NCBI GenBank assembly: GCA_037179515.1
Contig: JAXCGZ010000107.1
Location: forward strand, 15,001 to 79,000
DNA length: 64,000 nt
Origin: Halocaridina rubra
Lineage: Eukaryota > Arthropoda > Malacostraca > Decapoda > Atyidae
Direction of reading: 5' to 3'
This document shows positions 1 to 13,955 of this stretch, piece by piece. The position numbers were made by a program, and so were the translations under genes. The notes below the pieces were generated by a model that was given only the letters and a program-made list of their open reading frames with translations, ran no database searches and was not told the DNA's origin. The number at the start of each line of letters is the position of its first letter. The first letter of the stretch is position 1.

Positions 1-15
1 GCAAAGCGTGTTTGG

Positions 16-20
<5 letters not shown>

Positions 21-75
<55 letters not shown>
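21..75. repeat. (GA)n microsatellite
   Basis: Nearly uninterrupted GA dinucleotides. The flanking word gcaaagcgtgtttggcaa occurs on both sides (1-18 and about 89-106), so the tract sits inside a short direct duplication. Confidence 0.9.
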
Positions 76-451
76 CGTACATTGCAGTGCAAAGCGTGTT
101 TGGCAACTGAATTACTGACGTGCCGTAAACGTCATAAGGAAGACAAGATGAAAGAAAAAGAGAGAGAGAGGGAAGAGTGAGAGAGAAAAGGTCGCTGAAG
201 ATATTTACGGCGGATCTGTCTCTTCTGCTTACCCTAGTTTCCTTGGCAACACTTTTCAAGGGCTCCATTTTGGCAGCCTGGCACTTCTTTGTGTTCGATT
301 GAAGCCGAGGGCATTTGTAGTAGGTGCAGGTGCCAGTGGAGGTTTATATTTAACTATCAAGATGGAGAAAGCTGTGAGAGAGATAATGACAGTAATATAT
401 CGAAAGAGACACTTCGGTGATATGTATGTTTAACTCATATAATTCCTGCTC

Positions 452-453
<2 letters not shown>
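76..453. other. No gene seen; moderately GC-rich stretch
   Basis: No long open frame and no clear splice-flanked exon. The stretch 200-340 is richer in G and C than its surroundings and could be untranslated sequence of a gene to the left, but nothing in the sequence proves it. Confidence 0.3.

Positions 454-537
<84 letters not shown>
454..537. repeat. (TA)n microsatellite
   Basis: Pure TA dinucleotide run of about 84 bases. Tyr-Ile reading frames over it are artefacts. Confidence 0.95.
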
Positions 538-540
<3 letters not shown>

Positions 541-894
541 GTTTAATTGCAGCCTTGGCATTTCTCGCTGCTCTTTTTTTTTTTTTTTATTATTATTAAA
601 GAAGGCCAAACTATGTGAAAAACTCTAGGGAGATTTGTTTCCGCATTTCACTTACTCGCGTATATATATTAATGGTCAATCCATTAATTTTAATGAAATA
701 TACTTGTAACCCTTTATATTCTAGTTAACTCTACCTTGACTTTGTATTGAATCTTTTTTTTATCTTTTTTTTTTAGAATTTTAGCTAATTATTTGTAAAT
801 ATGGAGATGTAATAAGAGCAGTCCATTTTATTATTGTAACTCGGAAAGTGAAGGCGAAAAGTAAGGTATTTTTAATGACAAAGGGTGATTTATT

Positions 895-1110
895 CACTCT
901 TGTTCCGGTTTTACGTCACGGACTCCCTTTTCAACCAAGGGCTAGGACGGTTGCCTTCTTGAGAAGGACTTGTTTTGGCAGATGTAATCGTTACCCTGAG
1001 TGCATACCCTTGCTAACCTCAGACCGTGACGGGGCGCGAACCCTCGACCTGACGCCTCAGAGTCGCGGACGCTACCGCATGAGCCACGGTGACTACGGTG
1101 ATTTGTTCAC
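895..1110 (-). mobile_element. tRNA-derived SINE, family B
   Basis: Read on the minus strand it starts with a pol III A-box-like stretch (TGGCTCATGCGGTAGCGTC) followed about 25 bases later by a B-box-like GGTTCGCGCCCC, then a tail ending in an accordingly conserved gtccgtgacg. The same unit recurs at 23976-24165 and 42690-42815 and in part at 5518-5572, which makes it a dispersed family. The 5' part resembles a tRNA but no acceptor stem can be closed, so it is not a tRNA gene. Confidence 0.75.
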
Positions 1111-1243
1111 TCAAATATGGTAATAATTAATTCCACATTTTTAAATATCGAAACTCTACTGTAATATTTTCGCTAGACTTATATTTTGCGTCTCTTCTCG
1201 CTTTTATTTATATATACCAATCGTACATTCACTTTTGTGATAT

Positions 1244-1372
1244 TACCGCGGTAGTGCAGTGGTTAGAGCACTTGAATCAAATAGTGGCACCCCCGCTATC
1301 ATGCCCATGGTGGTGTGTTGTGTCCACCCCCCCCCCCATAGTTAGAATTAACAATGACACACAACAAGGAAA
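1244..1372 (+). mobile_element. tRNA-derived SINE, family C, internally deleted
   Basis: Begins with the family C head (gcggtagtgcagtggttaga), an A-box-like match, and ends with the family tail (tgtccacccc, then an aatgacacacaac end). The middle B-box part is shortened compared with the copies at 25688 and 45500, and a C run has grown at 1325-1337. Confidence 0.65.
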
Positions 1373-1551
1373 ACAAACAACATTTGCTTATGTGAAGATA
1401 CGTTCATATCAAGTTATTTATTCTCGTCCAAGTGTTTCATTTCCAACATGATTTAATCTAATATTTCAATGCTTGGATTGATATCCTGTTATGTTACTGG
1501 ACAGGAAATAATCGTTTATTTAACTATTTATTTCATTTACTGCTTTAATAT

Positions 1552-2066
1552 TTTGTATCGTTAATCGTCGTATATCTTTATATTTAATCAATATCGTTAA
1601 TCGTCGTATATATTTATATTTAATCAATATCGTTAATCGTCGTATCTCTTTATGTTTAATCAATATCGTTAATCGTCATATTTCTTCATATTTAATCAAT
1701 ATCGTTAATCGTCGTATATCTTCATAGTTAATCAATATCGTTAATCGTCGTATATCTTCATATTTAATCAATATCGTTAATCGTCGTATATCTTTATTAT
1801 TTAATCAATATCGTTAATCGTCATATATCTTTATATTTAATCAATATCGTTAATCGTCGTATATCTTTATATTTAATCAATATCGTTAATCGTCGTATCT
1901 CTTTATATTTAATCGATATCGTTTATCGTCGTATATCTTTGTATTTAATCAATATCGTTAATCGTCGTATCTCTTTATATTTAATCAATATCGTTAATCG
2001 TCGTATATCTTTGTATTTAATCAATATCGTTAATCGTCGTATATATTTATATTTAACCAATAATGT
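1552..2066. repeat. 36-bp AT-rich minisatellite, about 14 copies
   Basis: Tandem copies of a 36-base unit built on atcgttaatcgtcgtatatc followed by a ttatatttaatca-type spacer. Copies differ by single substitutions, with occasional one-base insertions (for example tctttattatt near 1795). No coding frame runs through it. Confidence 0.92.
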
Positions 2067-3146
2067 CATCCCATCTTTCAGGTGCAATAGCTGCAATATA
2101 ATATTTGCTGTATAATGTAGGTTACGTTAAACGAAGTTTTTGATAATTAACCTGACCTTCCGCTATAATTGCAAACCGAATATTTGACGTAATATGTATG
2201 CTTAAACTGAGTTGTTGACTCCAGTTATATAGTTTCAAACCATTATTTAATATTCTAATTTCAGCCTCAATGGTGCATATACTTACTTAATATATTCCCT
2301 AATACTGATGCTAGGCGGATTCTATATGTGTGTGTTTGTGTGTGCGTGTGTGTGTATGTATATATTGTTCATGCATCACTTAATCTTTGCCACGTGCTCG
2401 CACTTTTGTAAATATATATCACCTGTATTTCGAAGTCCACCAATACTCGAAGTTTATCTAACTTTGTTCTTGCACTCGCTAACCTCTCGTATCACACCTG
2501 AGCTTTTGTAATTAAACCTTACCTGCACTTCCAAGTCTCCCACTGCTTGTGCCCCTGCATGCTGCAAACGACTCTGATATTCCATATGAAATTTGTTTGT
2601 TCCTATTCTGTTATTTATCGTAGTAAGCATATTACAAAACGTGTTTTATCTATACGTGTTAAACTAAAATGGTTAATGAGATGTTAATTACAGGTGTACT
2701 TAAGGTTTATATATTTTTTTGTTTCAACTAGAATATACAATACAATAATTTTCGTTTTCTTCTTTAGTTTAGCAGGACGTATCTATGTAGCATGTTGGGG
2801 ATATTTTTTTTTAATGCTTCAGTCAATTTTAATTCAGTTTATTAATTCTATGAAATGGAGAAGTTTTGTTCGCTTATTTTTTTTTATTTTTATTTTTTTA
2901 AGCATTTAAGTTACAGCATTTATTTTATTTTGCAATTGTATAAATTATTTACTGTATTTGACATTGTATAAAGCGAATACAATTTTCAAGCAACAGTGAA
3001 AAGTAATACTGGTATAAATAGCTTAAAGAATCATGATAAATGTAAATGATAATGACTATTAAAAACTGCAGTTATAAAGATTCTTATAAAGATTCTTTCA
3101 TGCCAGCATGAAAAACATTCTAAATATTTGTTTTTGCTTGTTATTG
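2067..3146. other. No gene seen
   Basis: AT-rich unique-looking DNA with short TG runs at 2326-2360. Short open frames occur but lack splice sites, composition or similarity that would support a gene. Confidence 0.3.
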
Positions 3147-3147
3147 G

Positions 3148-3308
3148 CTTATGTGTCACTATTTACCCCTCTTATGGGGGTGAACACAAACAGGCTGGAG
3201 CTGGATAATTAAGACTGAATGCCCTCCCTAACGCCTCGCGGTGGGCTCGATCGCGGGTCTGTCACTTCCTGGGCTGAGTGCTTTGACCACTGCACTACGG
3301 CGGTCCCC
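3148..3308 (-). mobile_element. tRNA-derived SINE, family C
   Basis: Minus-strand copy with recognisable head (gtagtgcagtggtcaaag on the minus strand), B-box-like segment and the family tail (tgtgttcacccccataag and tagtgacacataa). Nearly full length compared with the copy at 45500-45668. Confidence 0.75.
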
Positions 3309-3827
3309 CCCAGAATAATGTCCATATGATTGTTGTAAATAGTTAGAATTTTGTCATACTTATTCTCAGCTTAGAATTTGTTGTGTTATTTTCACGATTG
3401 TTATAAATAGCTTTTTATTTTTAATTCTTATCAACTTAAAATTTGCCTTGTTATGTAAAATTTTGTTCCTTTCTTATGTAGTTTACTGTCAAATTAGATT
3501 CAGAATGTCTTCTTTAGAATTTTTTTTATTATTTGTATTCTTTTTAACATTCTAGAATTTTACCATTTTTCTAAACAGCTAAAAAGTGTATCACTTTATC
3601 AACAAACTTTCTATAACTAATTAAAACAAGTTCAATTAAGTTAGTTGATACCTTTTATCCATATGTTCCTCTGTCATTCACTGACATTTATATCATCACT
3701 GGAAAATTCTAGCTAGGTTCATGGAAGAAGAGCTAGGTATTAATAGTATTAATTTCTCAAGTGCTAGCAAATTCTGAGTCTGGAATTTATTTCTTAACAC
3801 ATATCTTTTGACTTACATTTTGCGCAG
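3309..3827. other. No gene seen
   Basis: AT-rich sequence between two SINEs. No supported feature. Confidence 0.3.
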
Positions 3828-4130
3828 TGGTAGCGTTTGGGGCTAGTAATATACTAGCCCAGGTTCGATCCTGACCCGGAATTAGAACAGCCTTCTCTGT
3901 ATCATATCGTTAACAAATAAATTAGGTATTTGATTAGGGGGTCGGTGATTTCCCATAGGTCTACCTGATTAGTCACCCATTGCCTGGAGATCCCTGGATC
4001 CACGTGATTTTGAAAGGTGGCTTGGTCCGCGACTGTATAGTAGGTGTGTAGTCGGGCTCTGTCCTAACACTGTCCCTTCCCTCTGCCTTTCATTAGAGTC
4101 CTTTAACCATTACAGAATTGTCTCCCATAC
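3828..4130 (+). mobile_element. tRNA-derived SINE, family D
   Basis: Head gcgcagtggtagcgtttggg (A-box-like) and caggttcgatcctgacccgg (B-box match GGTTCGATCC). The body continues with ttaggtatttgattaggggg and ends with ctgcctttcattagag. A second copy with the same order lies at 30053-30340. The long tRNA-unrelated body is typical of SINEs. Confidence 0.75.
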
Positions 4131-4489
4131 CGAGAAACACGAGAGATTCACCTTAATTTATGTCGAGAGAGAGACTCTCCCCTAATATATGTCAAAGATA
4201 TGGAAAGGATTGGTGAGGCTGTTATCGTTGCCAGACCTCCCCACCTCAGTAGACAAAATCAGTACACAAATGGATATGGCAAGCCATTTGTGAAACTTAC
4301 TTCTCCATGATTCCATGAACGTTAATAGATATGCGTATATTTTTTTTCTTCCAAAACAGAGAACCTGATCTAGTAGACGTATTTAGAGTGTTGGTTATAA
4401 TAGAAAGCGAATCTGTAATATAAAACTAAGCTTGGGAATCCATATAGACTATCCTGTAACTGACATATATCTATTTATCAGGATGCAAG

Positions 4490-4562
4490 GCCCATAATCC
4501 CCCTCATAAGTGGAATGGTGGAGTCAGAGCAAGCCCTTGACATTTTGCGGGGGGATATTAAA
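4490..4562 (+). repeat. Fragment of dispersed repeat family E
   Basis: The words aatccccctcataagtgg and gtggagtcagagc resemble the heads of other family E pieces at 41855, 52235 and 57550 (a CCCTTAYAAG-type core followed by GGCNGAGTC). Short and diverged. Confidence 0.4.
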
Positions 4563-4611
4563 AGGGGGGTTTTCCAATCCTCTAGCTCAGCTCAATTTAA
4601 TATCAGTCATT

Positions 4612-5105
4612 GATGTTGCTACTTATTTTCCAAATGATGTCGACATATTGGGTTATGGAAGCAACCAACACCGAATATTCTTGGCTATTCGTTGCACATG
4701 TCTTATTATCCCTTCACATCTGACAAGTCACAATACACTCCCGATATCTGCTTCTCTCTATGTTTTCTTCGTACCCAGGCCTGATGAGGGTAGATTTATT
4801 TATTTGTTTTTTTTTTGCCCGTCCTGGTGTCACAATCATAAGAAAAAAAAAGTTATTTTCTATCCAGTGATGATGCGACTTATTTTCCAGATGAGGTCGA
4901 CATATTGGGTTATGGAAGCAACCATAATTTTCCATCCAGTAATGATGCGACTTATTTTCCAGATGAGGTCGACATATTGGGTTATGGAAGCAACCAAAGC
5001 GACACCGATGACCACTCATCCATCCAGTCATCTGCTAGTGATGGAGGTGTTACCATCTCTACTCGACGTCTTACCATCACTGAAAATCCTACCCATGACC
5101 TTTAG
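4612..5105 (+). pseudogene. Triplicated 24-codon segment ending in a coding-like tail
   Basis: Three copies of a segment reading DATYFPDEVDILGYGSN occur at about 4612, 4872 and 4944. The last two are in exact tandem (period 72 bases) and stay in one frame, which continues into an acidic/Ser-rich tail (SDTDDHSSIQSS...) and a TAG at 5103-5105. The first copy is separated by about 260 bases holding a LINE 3' end at 4771-4850. Frame preservation and absence of stops in the repeated unit suggest derivation from protein-coding sequence, perhaps a transposase N-terminus or a gene's last exon. I do not recognise the protein, and no start or splice acceptor is convincing. Confidence 0.4.
4771..4850 (+). 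mobile_element. 3' end of a Jockey-like LINE
   Basis: The words gcctgatgagggtagattta and cctggtgtcacaatcataag match the 3' end of the LINE at 30690-32430 (tttattgatgagggaagttt, cccggtgtcacgctcttaa). It is followed by an A-run, as expected of a retrotransposed 3' end. Confidence 0.6.
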
Positions 5106-5321
5106 GTATTTTACTAAAATTAAATAAGAATTTCTTTATCGTCAGTGTATTCCTATCAGTGTTCTGTGTATACACTCGCAGTATTCTGCCTTCATTCAGT
5201 GTACTTTTAAATTAGACAGTGTGAAATAGAGGCATTTGTGTACAGTCTTACAGTAACTTGCATTAATTTATTTGTTTTTTTTTTATATTTGTGTTTTCAT
5301 AATTCACAGTTTGATAGTGTT

Positions 5322-5402
5322 TTCTGTTTTATGTGTCACTATTATTCCCATTCGCATGGGTATGGACACAGACGGGTTAGAGCTGGGGAATTGAGGCTGA
5401 TG
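5322..5402 (-). mobile_element. SINE family C, 3' part only
   Basis: Minus-strand tail of family C (tgtccatacccatgcgaatg then tagtgacacataaa on the minus strand). The tRNA-like head is missing. Confidence 0.6.
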
Positions 5403-5517
5403 TTTAGATATTTGATTAATAATTTTTTTCAGGGTGGGATATTCAAGAGTAAAAGTTTAGAATAGAAAGTATGAAATATATTAATTTATTTATATAGGTA
5501 TAAACAATGCTTTGTTC

Positions 5518-5572
5518 TATTCGGTTTTACGTCACGAACTCCCATTTCTACTAAGGGCTAGGTAAAATGCGC
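5518..5572 (-). mobile_element. SINE family B, 3' fragment
   Basis: ttcggttttacgtcacgaac and actaagggctaggta match the 3' end of the copy at 895-1110. The rest of the element is absent. Confidence 0.55.
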
Positions 5573-5826
5573 AGTTCTATGTTCCTTTATTCAGAACAGT
5601 ATATAATGAAATAATTTTATGTATATTTCTGTATAAATGTAAATATACTCTGTAAGTATATTTGTGCTATAAATTATATATATATTTTTTTTAAATACGT
5701 GCTATATAAGCTGAGAAGCATCATCATTGTATGTATATACATTGTATGTGTGTATGCTTGTATGTATATAAATTTTTAATAATGTTTCGTTTATAAGTCA
5801 GGGATTCATGCATATATGTAAGATCC

Positions 5827-6031
<205 letters not shown>

Positions 6032-6520
6032 AGAATTAGACATCTCCTTAGAAAATGGTATTACGTCAAAAAAGATAGATAAACCAGGACTCGAAATAAT
6101 GGAAATGTATACTGCCAAGTACTCGAGATTTTTATTAGAATTATAGTTATGTACCAACACTAACCGCGCAATGACTTGAAGATCCTTTCATGCTAGACAT
6201 TATAAAGCTTCTCCTCACATTTGCTGCTGTTGTTACATCGTTGTAAGCAATGATAATTTTGATTGGGTGATATTTCTTAATATTTTGCTAGTTAAAAGTA
6301 TTTACATAAATTCATATTTTTTTCCCCTGGGATAGGACTTTATTGACGGTAAAAGAGTATTACCAGTTTTAATAATACACTTTTAGTGATGATTAAATAA
6401 TTTTCTTGATTAAAATGGTATGACATTGAAAATGTCCCAAGAAGAGAATTATGATAATTGAAATCAGGGTTACCATTATGTGTATGAGAACAGCTAGTGA
6501 TACTAATACCATTTTTGCAG

Positions 6521-6642
6521 GTTATGGCTGGCGTATAGAAGCGGAGGATCATCGGTGGTGTCTGGCTACATTGGATCTGACCTACGCGAGTTTCAAATAC
6601 CATGGTGGCCCTCCTAGGCAAAACTACCGACTACTTGCATAG
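6521..6642 (+). other. Possible terminal exon (weak)
   Basis: A good acceptor (ccatttttgcag, ending 6520) precedes a GC-richer stretch open for 40 codons to a TAG at 6640-6642 in one frame, and to a TAG slightly earlier in another. Composition stands out from the AT-rich surroundings. No protein family is recognised and no partner exon was found, so this may be chance. Confidence 0.2.
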
Positions 6643-6666
6643 TGAATTGTGTCACTCTGGCACTTT

Positions 6667-6738
6667 CGTGGCACTCGTGTTTACAGCCCTGTGATCCATC
6701 ATCGTGGCACTCGTGTTTACAGCCCTGTGATCCATCAT
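6667..6738. repeat. 36-bp direct duplication
   Basis: Two identical adjacent copies of a 36-base unit beginning cgtggcactcgtgtttacag. Confidence 0.9.
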
Positions 6739-7117
6739 CTTTACAGTTCTATTTGAATGGGTTATACCATACGAAGCATAGAAGATATACCCTAAATACT
6801 TCTCAGCATAAGATATAATGTCGGTTTCTTTGAAGCAATGTCTGTTTACGAATTGCTAAGCTGTCTCGGTGCCCTTTTCTAGTGCCCATGGTATCTCAAA
6901 CTCTTGTTTGACGATCTTAAAAATTAATAATGATGTTTAGGAGGAACAAAAAAAAAAAACACCACCACCATATTATTTTTTTTTCGTGTACTAAAAAAAG
7001 AGAGAGGGAATGTAATGTACATTATTATCATAAATGGAATTCTAAAAGAAAAAAGTCTAGCTCTATGTGAAAACGATTGGTATTCATGAAGTGATGAGTC
7101 ATTGACAAGTACGCACA

Positions 7118-7126
7118 CACACATAC

Positions 7127-7204
<78 letters not shown>
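7118..7204. repeat. (CATA)n(TA)n microsatellite
   Basis: CATA tetranucleotides at 7118-7138 followed by a pure TA run. Confidence 0.95.
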
Positions 7205-7208
<4 letters not shown>

Positions 7209-7328
7209 TTTTTCTTTGAAGGAAGACATAAAAATTATCTTATAAATGGTATATATATTTTTTTGTTGGAACTCTGTCCTCTCTTCCATCCAAGACTAGT
7301 AATGACACACATACACACGCGCAGTTAA

Positions 7329-8973
<1,645 letters not shown>

Positions 8974-9112
8974 CGCTAGCGATTCTCCAAGTGTGTGACA
9001 CCTGGGACGCTAGCGATGCTCTGCATGTGGGACACTTGGGCCGCTAGCGATGCTCTGTGTGTGGGACACATGGGCCGTTAGCGATGCTTCACATGCGGGA
9101 CACCTGGGCTGG
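8974..9112. repeat. About 45-bp minisatellite, 3 to 4 copies
   Basis: Imperfect tandem copies built on cgctagcgatgctctgcatg followed by tgggacacntgggc. It is much richer in G and C than its surroundings. Confidence 0.85.
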
Positions 9113-12100
9113 GTCTCTTGTACAGTGTATATACTGACTAGTACAACATGTAGAGTCTGGACACAGGGTACCAGCCTTTTCCACTGGACTCCTGCTAGCT
9201 TTAATTTCTGCTAATTCCATAGGAGTTTCTCTCCTTCATTTTATCCGTTAGAATTTATTTATTTTGATTATCATATTGTGATGGGATTAGCTTGAAATGC
9301 TCCAGTGAATTCTACCATGAAGGAATTTTTTTTAGTTATAAAAAAAGAAATATGTACATTGATTTAGCTTTTAGCCAATTTTTTTAGTTGTAGATTTTAT
9401 TGTAGAGGAGAATCTTATTGCCCTAATTTAAAACCACTAACTACTCAGTGTGAAAATAGTGAGGACCTTGTTCTTACAGACTTGAAATACCAGAAGCACG
9501 CACACACCTCAGCGCACTCGTCCATATGATATGAGCCACTATATCGAGGTTTACTTTTTACCACGTGTTCATAGACGCCTGAGGTGATGCTTGTGAATAA
9601 TGTGGCCACAAGCCGTCCCACTAGGTGATGGGTGGTGCTCCAGGATGACGAAACTCGGAAAGAAAATAAGTTTTCAAAACTATGTTAAAATTTTTCGAGG
9701 CTTGGTTTTTTGGGGGGATTTTTGTGTGTGATAATGGGTCATTTCTATGCCAGTGATGCCTAGGTTGAAGGTGGTCATGGGTAACTGATTATAATGATCA
9801 TGTATCCAATATTTTTTTGTCCATTTTTTTTCTTCATACAAGAGTTAAAATTTCTTCAAACTAAAGTTTATATTTATATGTTTGACAGTTAATATTCAGA
9901 AAGTCAAAGTTTTGGACATCAGCCTTATATAGTTCCTTATAGCTTGCCCTACAATTTCAAATCTTTCTTATGAAGCATTAAATCTTTCACCAGTGTTTAT
10001 GCACCACCCAAACCCTGCTTCAGAGAAGAGTTCTGGCTTGGCTTTCCCGCAGAAAATCCCACTTTAAGCCTAGATGTGCAATAATTGTTGTTGTCGATAC
10101 GCTGACCTTGTTCGATTGACCTACGATGGAGTACCACTGGCAAAGCAAGAGTATCCTGTGCACTCTCAGGAATTTTCTTCAATGGATTGCAATCTGCGCG
10201 CCACATTTCTAGAGACTATTCTTATCTGTGAAATTTATTCTGGCTTGGGTATCACCAGGCTGTGAGAATAACGTTACTAAACTTCTCTACATTATGTCGT
10301 TATTGTTGTCATTTCTACAAGTGAGGCTTCTACAAGAGAAAGAAAAGTAATTAATGGCAAAACTTCCCTCTATTATCATGTATTTGGTTTGAAAGGAAGA
10401 CATGTATTTCCATAGTGATACATTTTAAGTTTTGAGTTTGTGGGTAAATAGCTTACATATGTCATCTCAACCCTATACCCACAGGGCCTTCAATGTTGTT
10501 GTAGTCAGTCGCTACCAACCAGCTGTAATATGCATGTGCTGCCAGGCTACAGATTATATCTGTGCGTACATACATACCATGAAGATTTACAGGTTGAAAC
10601 TGGTGTTGGAATTTCTTAAGTGCTGTATATATATTTGTTTTCAATAAAATCTTGACTTCTGTTGCTCAGAAGCGTGTAAAGGGCCCCAAATCCTGTATAC
10701 CTGGCATCACAATACATAAATTGATTCTGTATGTTGGTGAGATATGCCTATTTGCATATTACATCTTCACCTGCCAATCTATCACAGTCCTAATTTTAAT
10801 GTTTTGTCCATTTTTCGTACAAGAACTCAAAATTCTTCAAACTTGAGTAAGTAGACATAAGTTGGTCATATTCATTTGCAGAGGGTCAAAATTTTGGATG
10901 TCAATTGGAAATGGGCAAAATCTCCCTGAGGTATGGCATAAAACATTGTTTTAGGATCTGTAATAGGATGTGAATAGGTGCATCAGAGTCATTTGCGACA
11001 CTGAGGTTCTTCCCTCTCTTACTTTTAGTTTGATCTCGTGAGATGCCTAGACAAAATGCACACCTGACCAACAGAGCTCATTTATGTGAAAAAGTCCGTC
11101 AGTATGCCAAGGAGTATTTTTCACAACAATGTAGCATTCAAAACTCTAGCCAAGCTAAAATATATAATGTATATATAATGTATAGGGAGAGTTGAGGTGT
11201 GCATTATGTCGTTGGTGCCCACCCGAGCACACTGACAAGTGCAGCCGTGGCCACAGTGGCCCAGGCCCATCACCTGTCATCACCACTCCTTATTAGTACC
11301 CATAATTATCACCTGTATTACCTGTGCGTCTACCTTAACATTGTCAAGATGCACAATTGAGATACAAAAAGGCTTTTTCAAAGTATTGTTTCAGCAACTC
11401 TTTATACAATTAAAGGGTAGTCTGAAGATATATAAATGTGCATAAACACTTAGGTGATGGTGGTGGCGGTAGGTGGGCGGTGATGTGTGTACACCTATAT
11501 CCTCAATAGAACATGGGGGTGGGTGCTCACAATAAAAATGTACAAAAAAGAAAAAAATTGTTCATAATGTGTCTGAATGTGTCTTGCCCTTTCTATTGCT
11601 TCGCGAGCATTTGCAAGAGTCGGGGTGATTATAACAATTCTAACTATAAACTGAACAGACGTAAAAACAAAAATAGAAGGCTGCTTGAAATCCCACCGCC
11701 TCTCGATGACGCCCCGTCTTCTTGCATGGCTGTAGATAGAAGTGCCCAATTCTTGTTCCTTTTTCTTTGTATTAATTTTTTCCTCCTTTGTGTTGGATTG
11801 TCTGATGCGCTTTCTCAGTCATCCATTGAAACACTCATTGCAAAACAGAAGAGAGTTCATCTGTGTCTTAATAGATTTCATCTCCACCCCTTGTCTCTCA
11901 GTAATCTCTTCAACAGATTCTTTGCATCCATTAACGAGTTAAGCAAAAAAAAAAATAAAAGATTAAAAACAATATATACAAAAGCAATCCAATAACAACT
12001 AATCCTTGTGTGTTTGTGATGTTCGCTACTTAACTGCAACGTGAAACACTGTTTTCCATGCGCAGCAGATTTGTTTTTTCCATGCGCAGCAGATTTGTTT

Positions 12101-13338
12101 TTTTTTTTTTTATAAGTAAGGAGGGTTGACCATTTTATTTTCAGGTGGCCTAACCCCATCTCCACTGGTATACTGAGCCTAATATTTTACCAAAAGAATT
12201 ATGTCATCATTAACGCATCAGAGATTTTTGCATAGCACTGATTAATTCATGTAAATTGTCATTGGTTAATCACGAAAAATTATTTGGTGTTTGATTAAGT
12301 TTTTCATTTTCAGCGTAAAAAAAAAAATTAAAACATTTATATTATGTTCTTCTCCTTTCTTGATGCAGAGATATTTGATCCTCGATACGTACTTTACATG
12401 GAATTTTTAATTCCATAAATCATTTCATAATTGCATTAATCAGTTTCTTCCATTTGTACTCTACTGATTTGTTCTAAGATTTGGTGTTTTTTTTTTCGTA
12501 GAACCACAACGTTTCTAAGAATTTCCTCATCTATAATTAAGTAACTCTTGCCAATAGGTTATTTATGTATGTTAATTCTCTCTTTTGAGTTATGCATGAA
12601 TGAGTTATTGATTTTGTACATAATTTCTCAGACAAAATAACCAACCGTCCACAAGCAAAAATAACAGTGACGAATTTTTTGTTGAGTTACATTCAACATG
12701 CAACTAAGAGCATTGATAGAAAATAGGAATAGGATATGGAAAATATAGTTAACATACAATAACGATAAAACTAAAATAAACAAATTTCCAATTGTTGTAA
12801 GAAAGAATATTGCAAAGTAGTATTAAAGAACCGTCCTTGACATCGCCATATTGCCGTATTTTTTTTTAATTAAGATAATATAATCCTGAAAACATTTTAT
12901 CAGTATATCCTACGATCCCAAATAACATAAGGGGGTCATAAATCAGTTTTTAGAAGTTCATGTTCTCTGCATCTCGAAAGTTATGTCACATTGAAAGTTG
13001 TAATATATTGGAAGATTAAATTTTAAGTAAAACCACATTCTGCCAGCCAACAGGACAAAAACAAAATATTTTAAATTATTATTTTTTTTTTTTGCTGTTA
13101 TATAGGTTCTCAGATATGAGTGAAAAAATATTTGTATCTAATCACTTAATCCACTCTTATTACTGCCCATCCTGTCAAATAGATCCGTTTCACAACTTGA
13201 AGCCGCGCTCTGTGTCGCAAATACCATGTACATATTTCTGGTAATTGTTGTTTCTGTTCTACATGATTTTCTTGAATCTAAAAATAAAAATAATTTGTGT
13301 ATATATGTTTTCTTTTCCTACTTAGAATGGCTACCTTA
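9113..13338. other. No gene identified in 4.2 kb
   Basis: Mostly unique-looking AT-rich DNA. Two stretches resemble each other (9800-9925 and 10800-10905; both carry a ttttgtccatttttt...caag core followed by a ggacatca/ggatgtca end), so a diverged duplicated element is present. A 23-base unit (ttttccatgcgcagcagatt start) is duplicated at 12051-12100. Open frames here are short, lack splice context and are not supported. Confidence 0.3.
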
Positions 13339-13339
13339 G

Positions 13340-13402
<63 letters not shown>
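13339..13402. repeat. (ATT)n microsatellite
   Basis: Uninterrupted TTA/ATT trinucleotides for about 64 bases. Confidence 0.95.
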
Positions 13403-13639
13403 TGTATTAGTTGTTGTGGTAGTTGTAGTAAGAGTAGTAGTAACCATCATGGTGCTGAAAAAGGTATACCTTAGAGCCGTATGAGGCTACTACAAGAGAT
13501 ACTCAAGCTGATGGGGGTGAAAAGACCAAAAATATTAACAGCTTAATGTAAGAGTTGTCTGAAAGGGATAAGGAAGCGGTGTGGCTGGTGGTAATCCCTT
13601 CATCCCTGATTTTTTTTTTTTAATATATTTGAACCTGCT

Positions 13640-13793
13640 GAAAATAAGTCCCATTTGACTGGGGGTGGACATGTATGAGCTGGAGTTTGGAAATTTAGGC
13701 TGGATGACTCTCTAATGCTATGCAGTGGGACTGAACCCGCATTTGTCAGGCTTATTATTTACGAGCTCTACCACTGAAGTGCTGTGGTCCACA
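13640..13793 (-). mobile_element. tRNA-derived SINE, family C
   Basis: Minus-strand copy. The head is at 13775-13793 (accacagcacttcagtggta on the minus strand), and the tail has ccacccccagtcaaatgg on the minus strand. Moderately diverged. Confidence 0.65.
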
Positions 13794-13955
13794 TATACTG
13801 TATACAGTATTTACTTATATATGAAAGTATTTCAAGACAAGCACATGAATGTTCTAAATTTTATTTTCGACTACTATGGAAAAAACAGGAAACAGCAGAG
13901 TACCTATCCTCTAACAATAGTATATATTTACTCTTAAAATTATCAGATAAATATA

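Noticed and set aside
848..1123. 91-codon plus-strand frame
   Set aside because: It is the complement of SINE family B.
1552..2066. CRISPR-like array of 36-bp repeats
   Set aside because: The units follow each other directly without unique spacers, and the context is eukaryotic.
11513..11995. 160-codon plus-strand frame in the 9-13 kb region
   Set aside because: Lys- and Leu-rich product of AT-rich DNA, no recognisable domain and no splice context.
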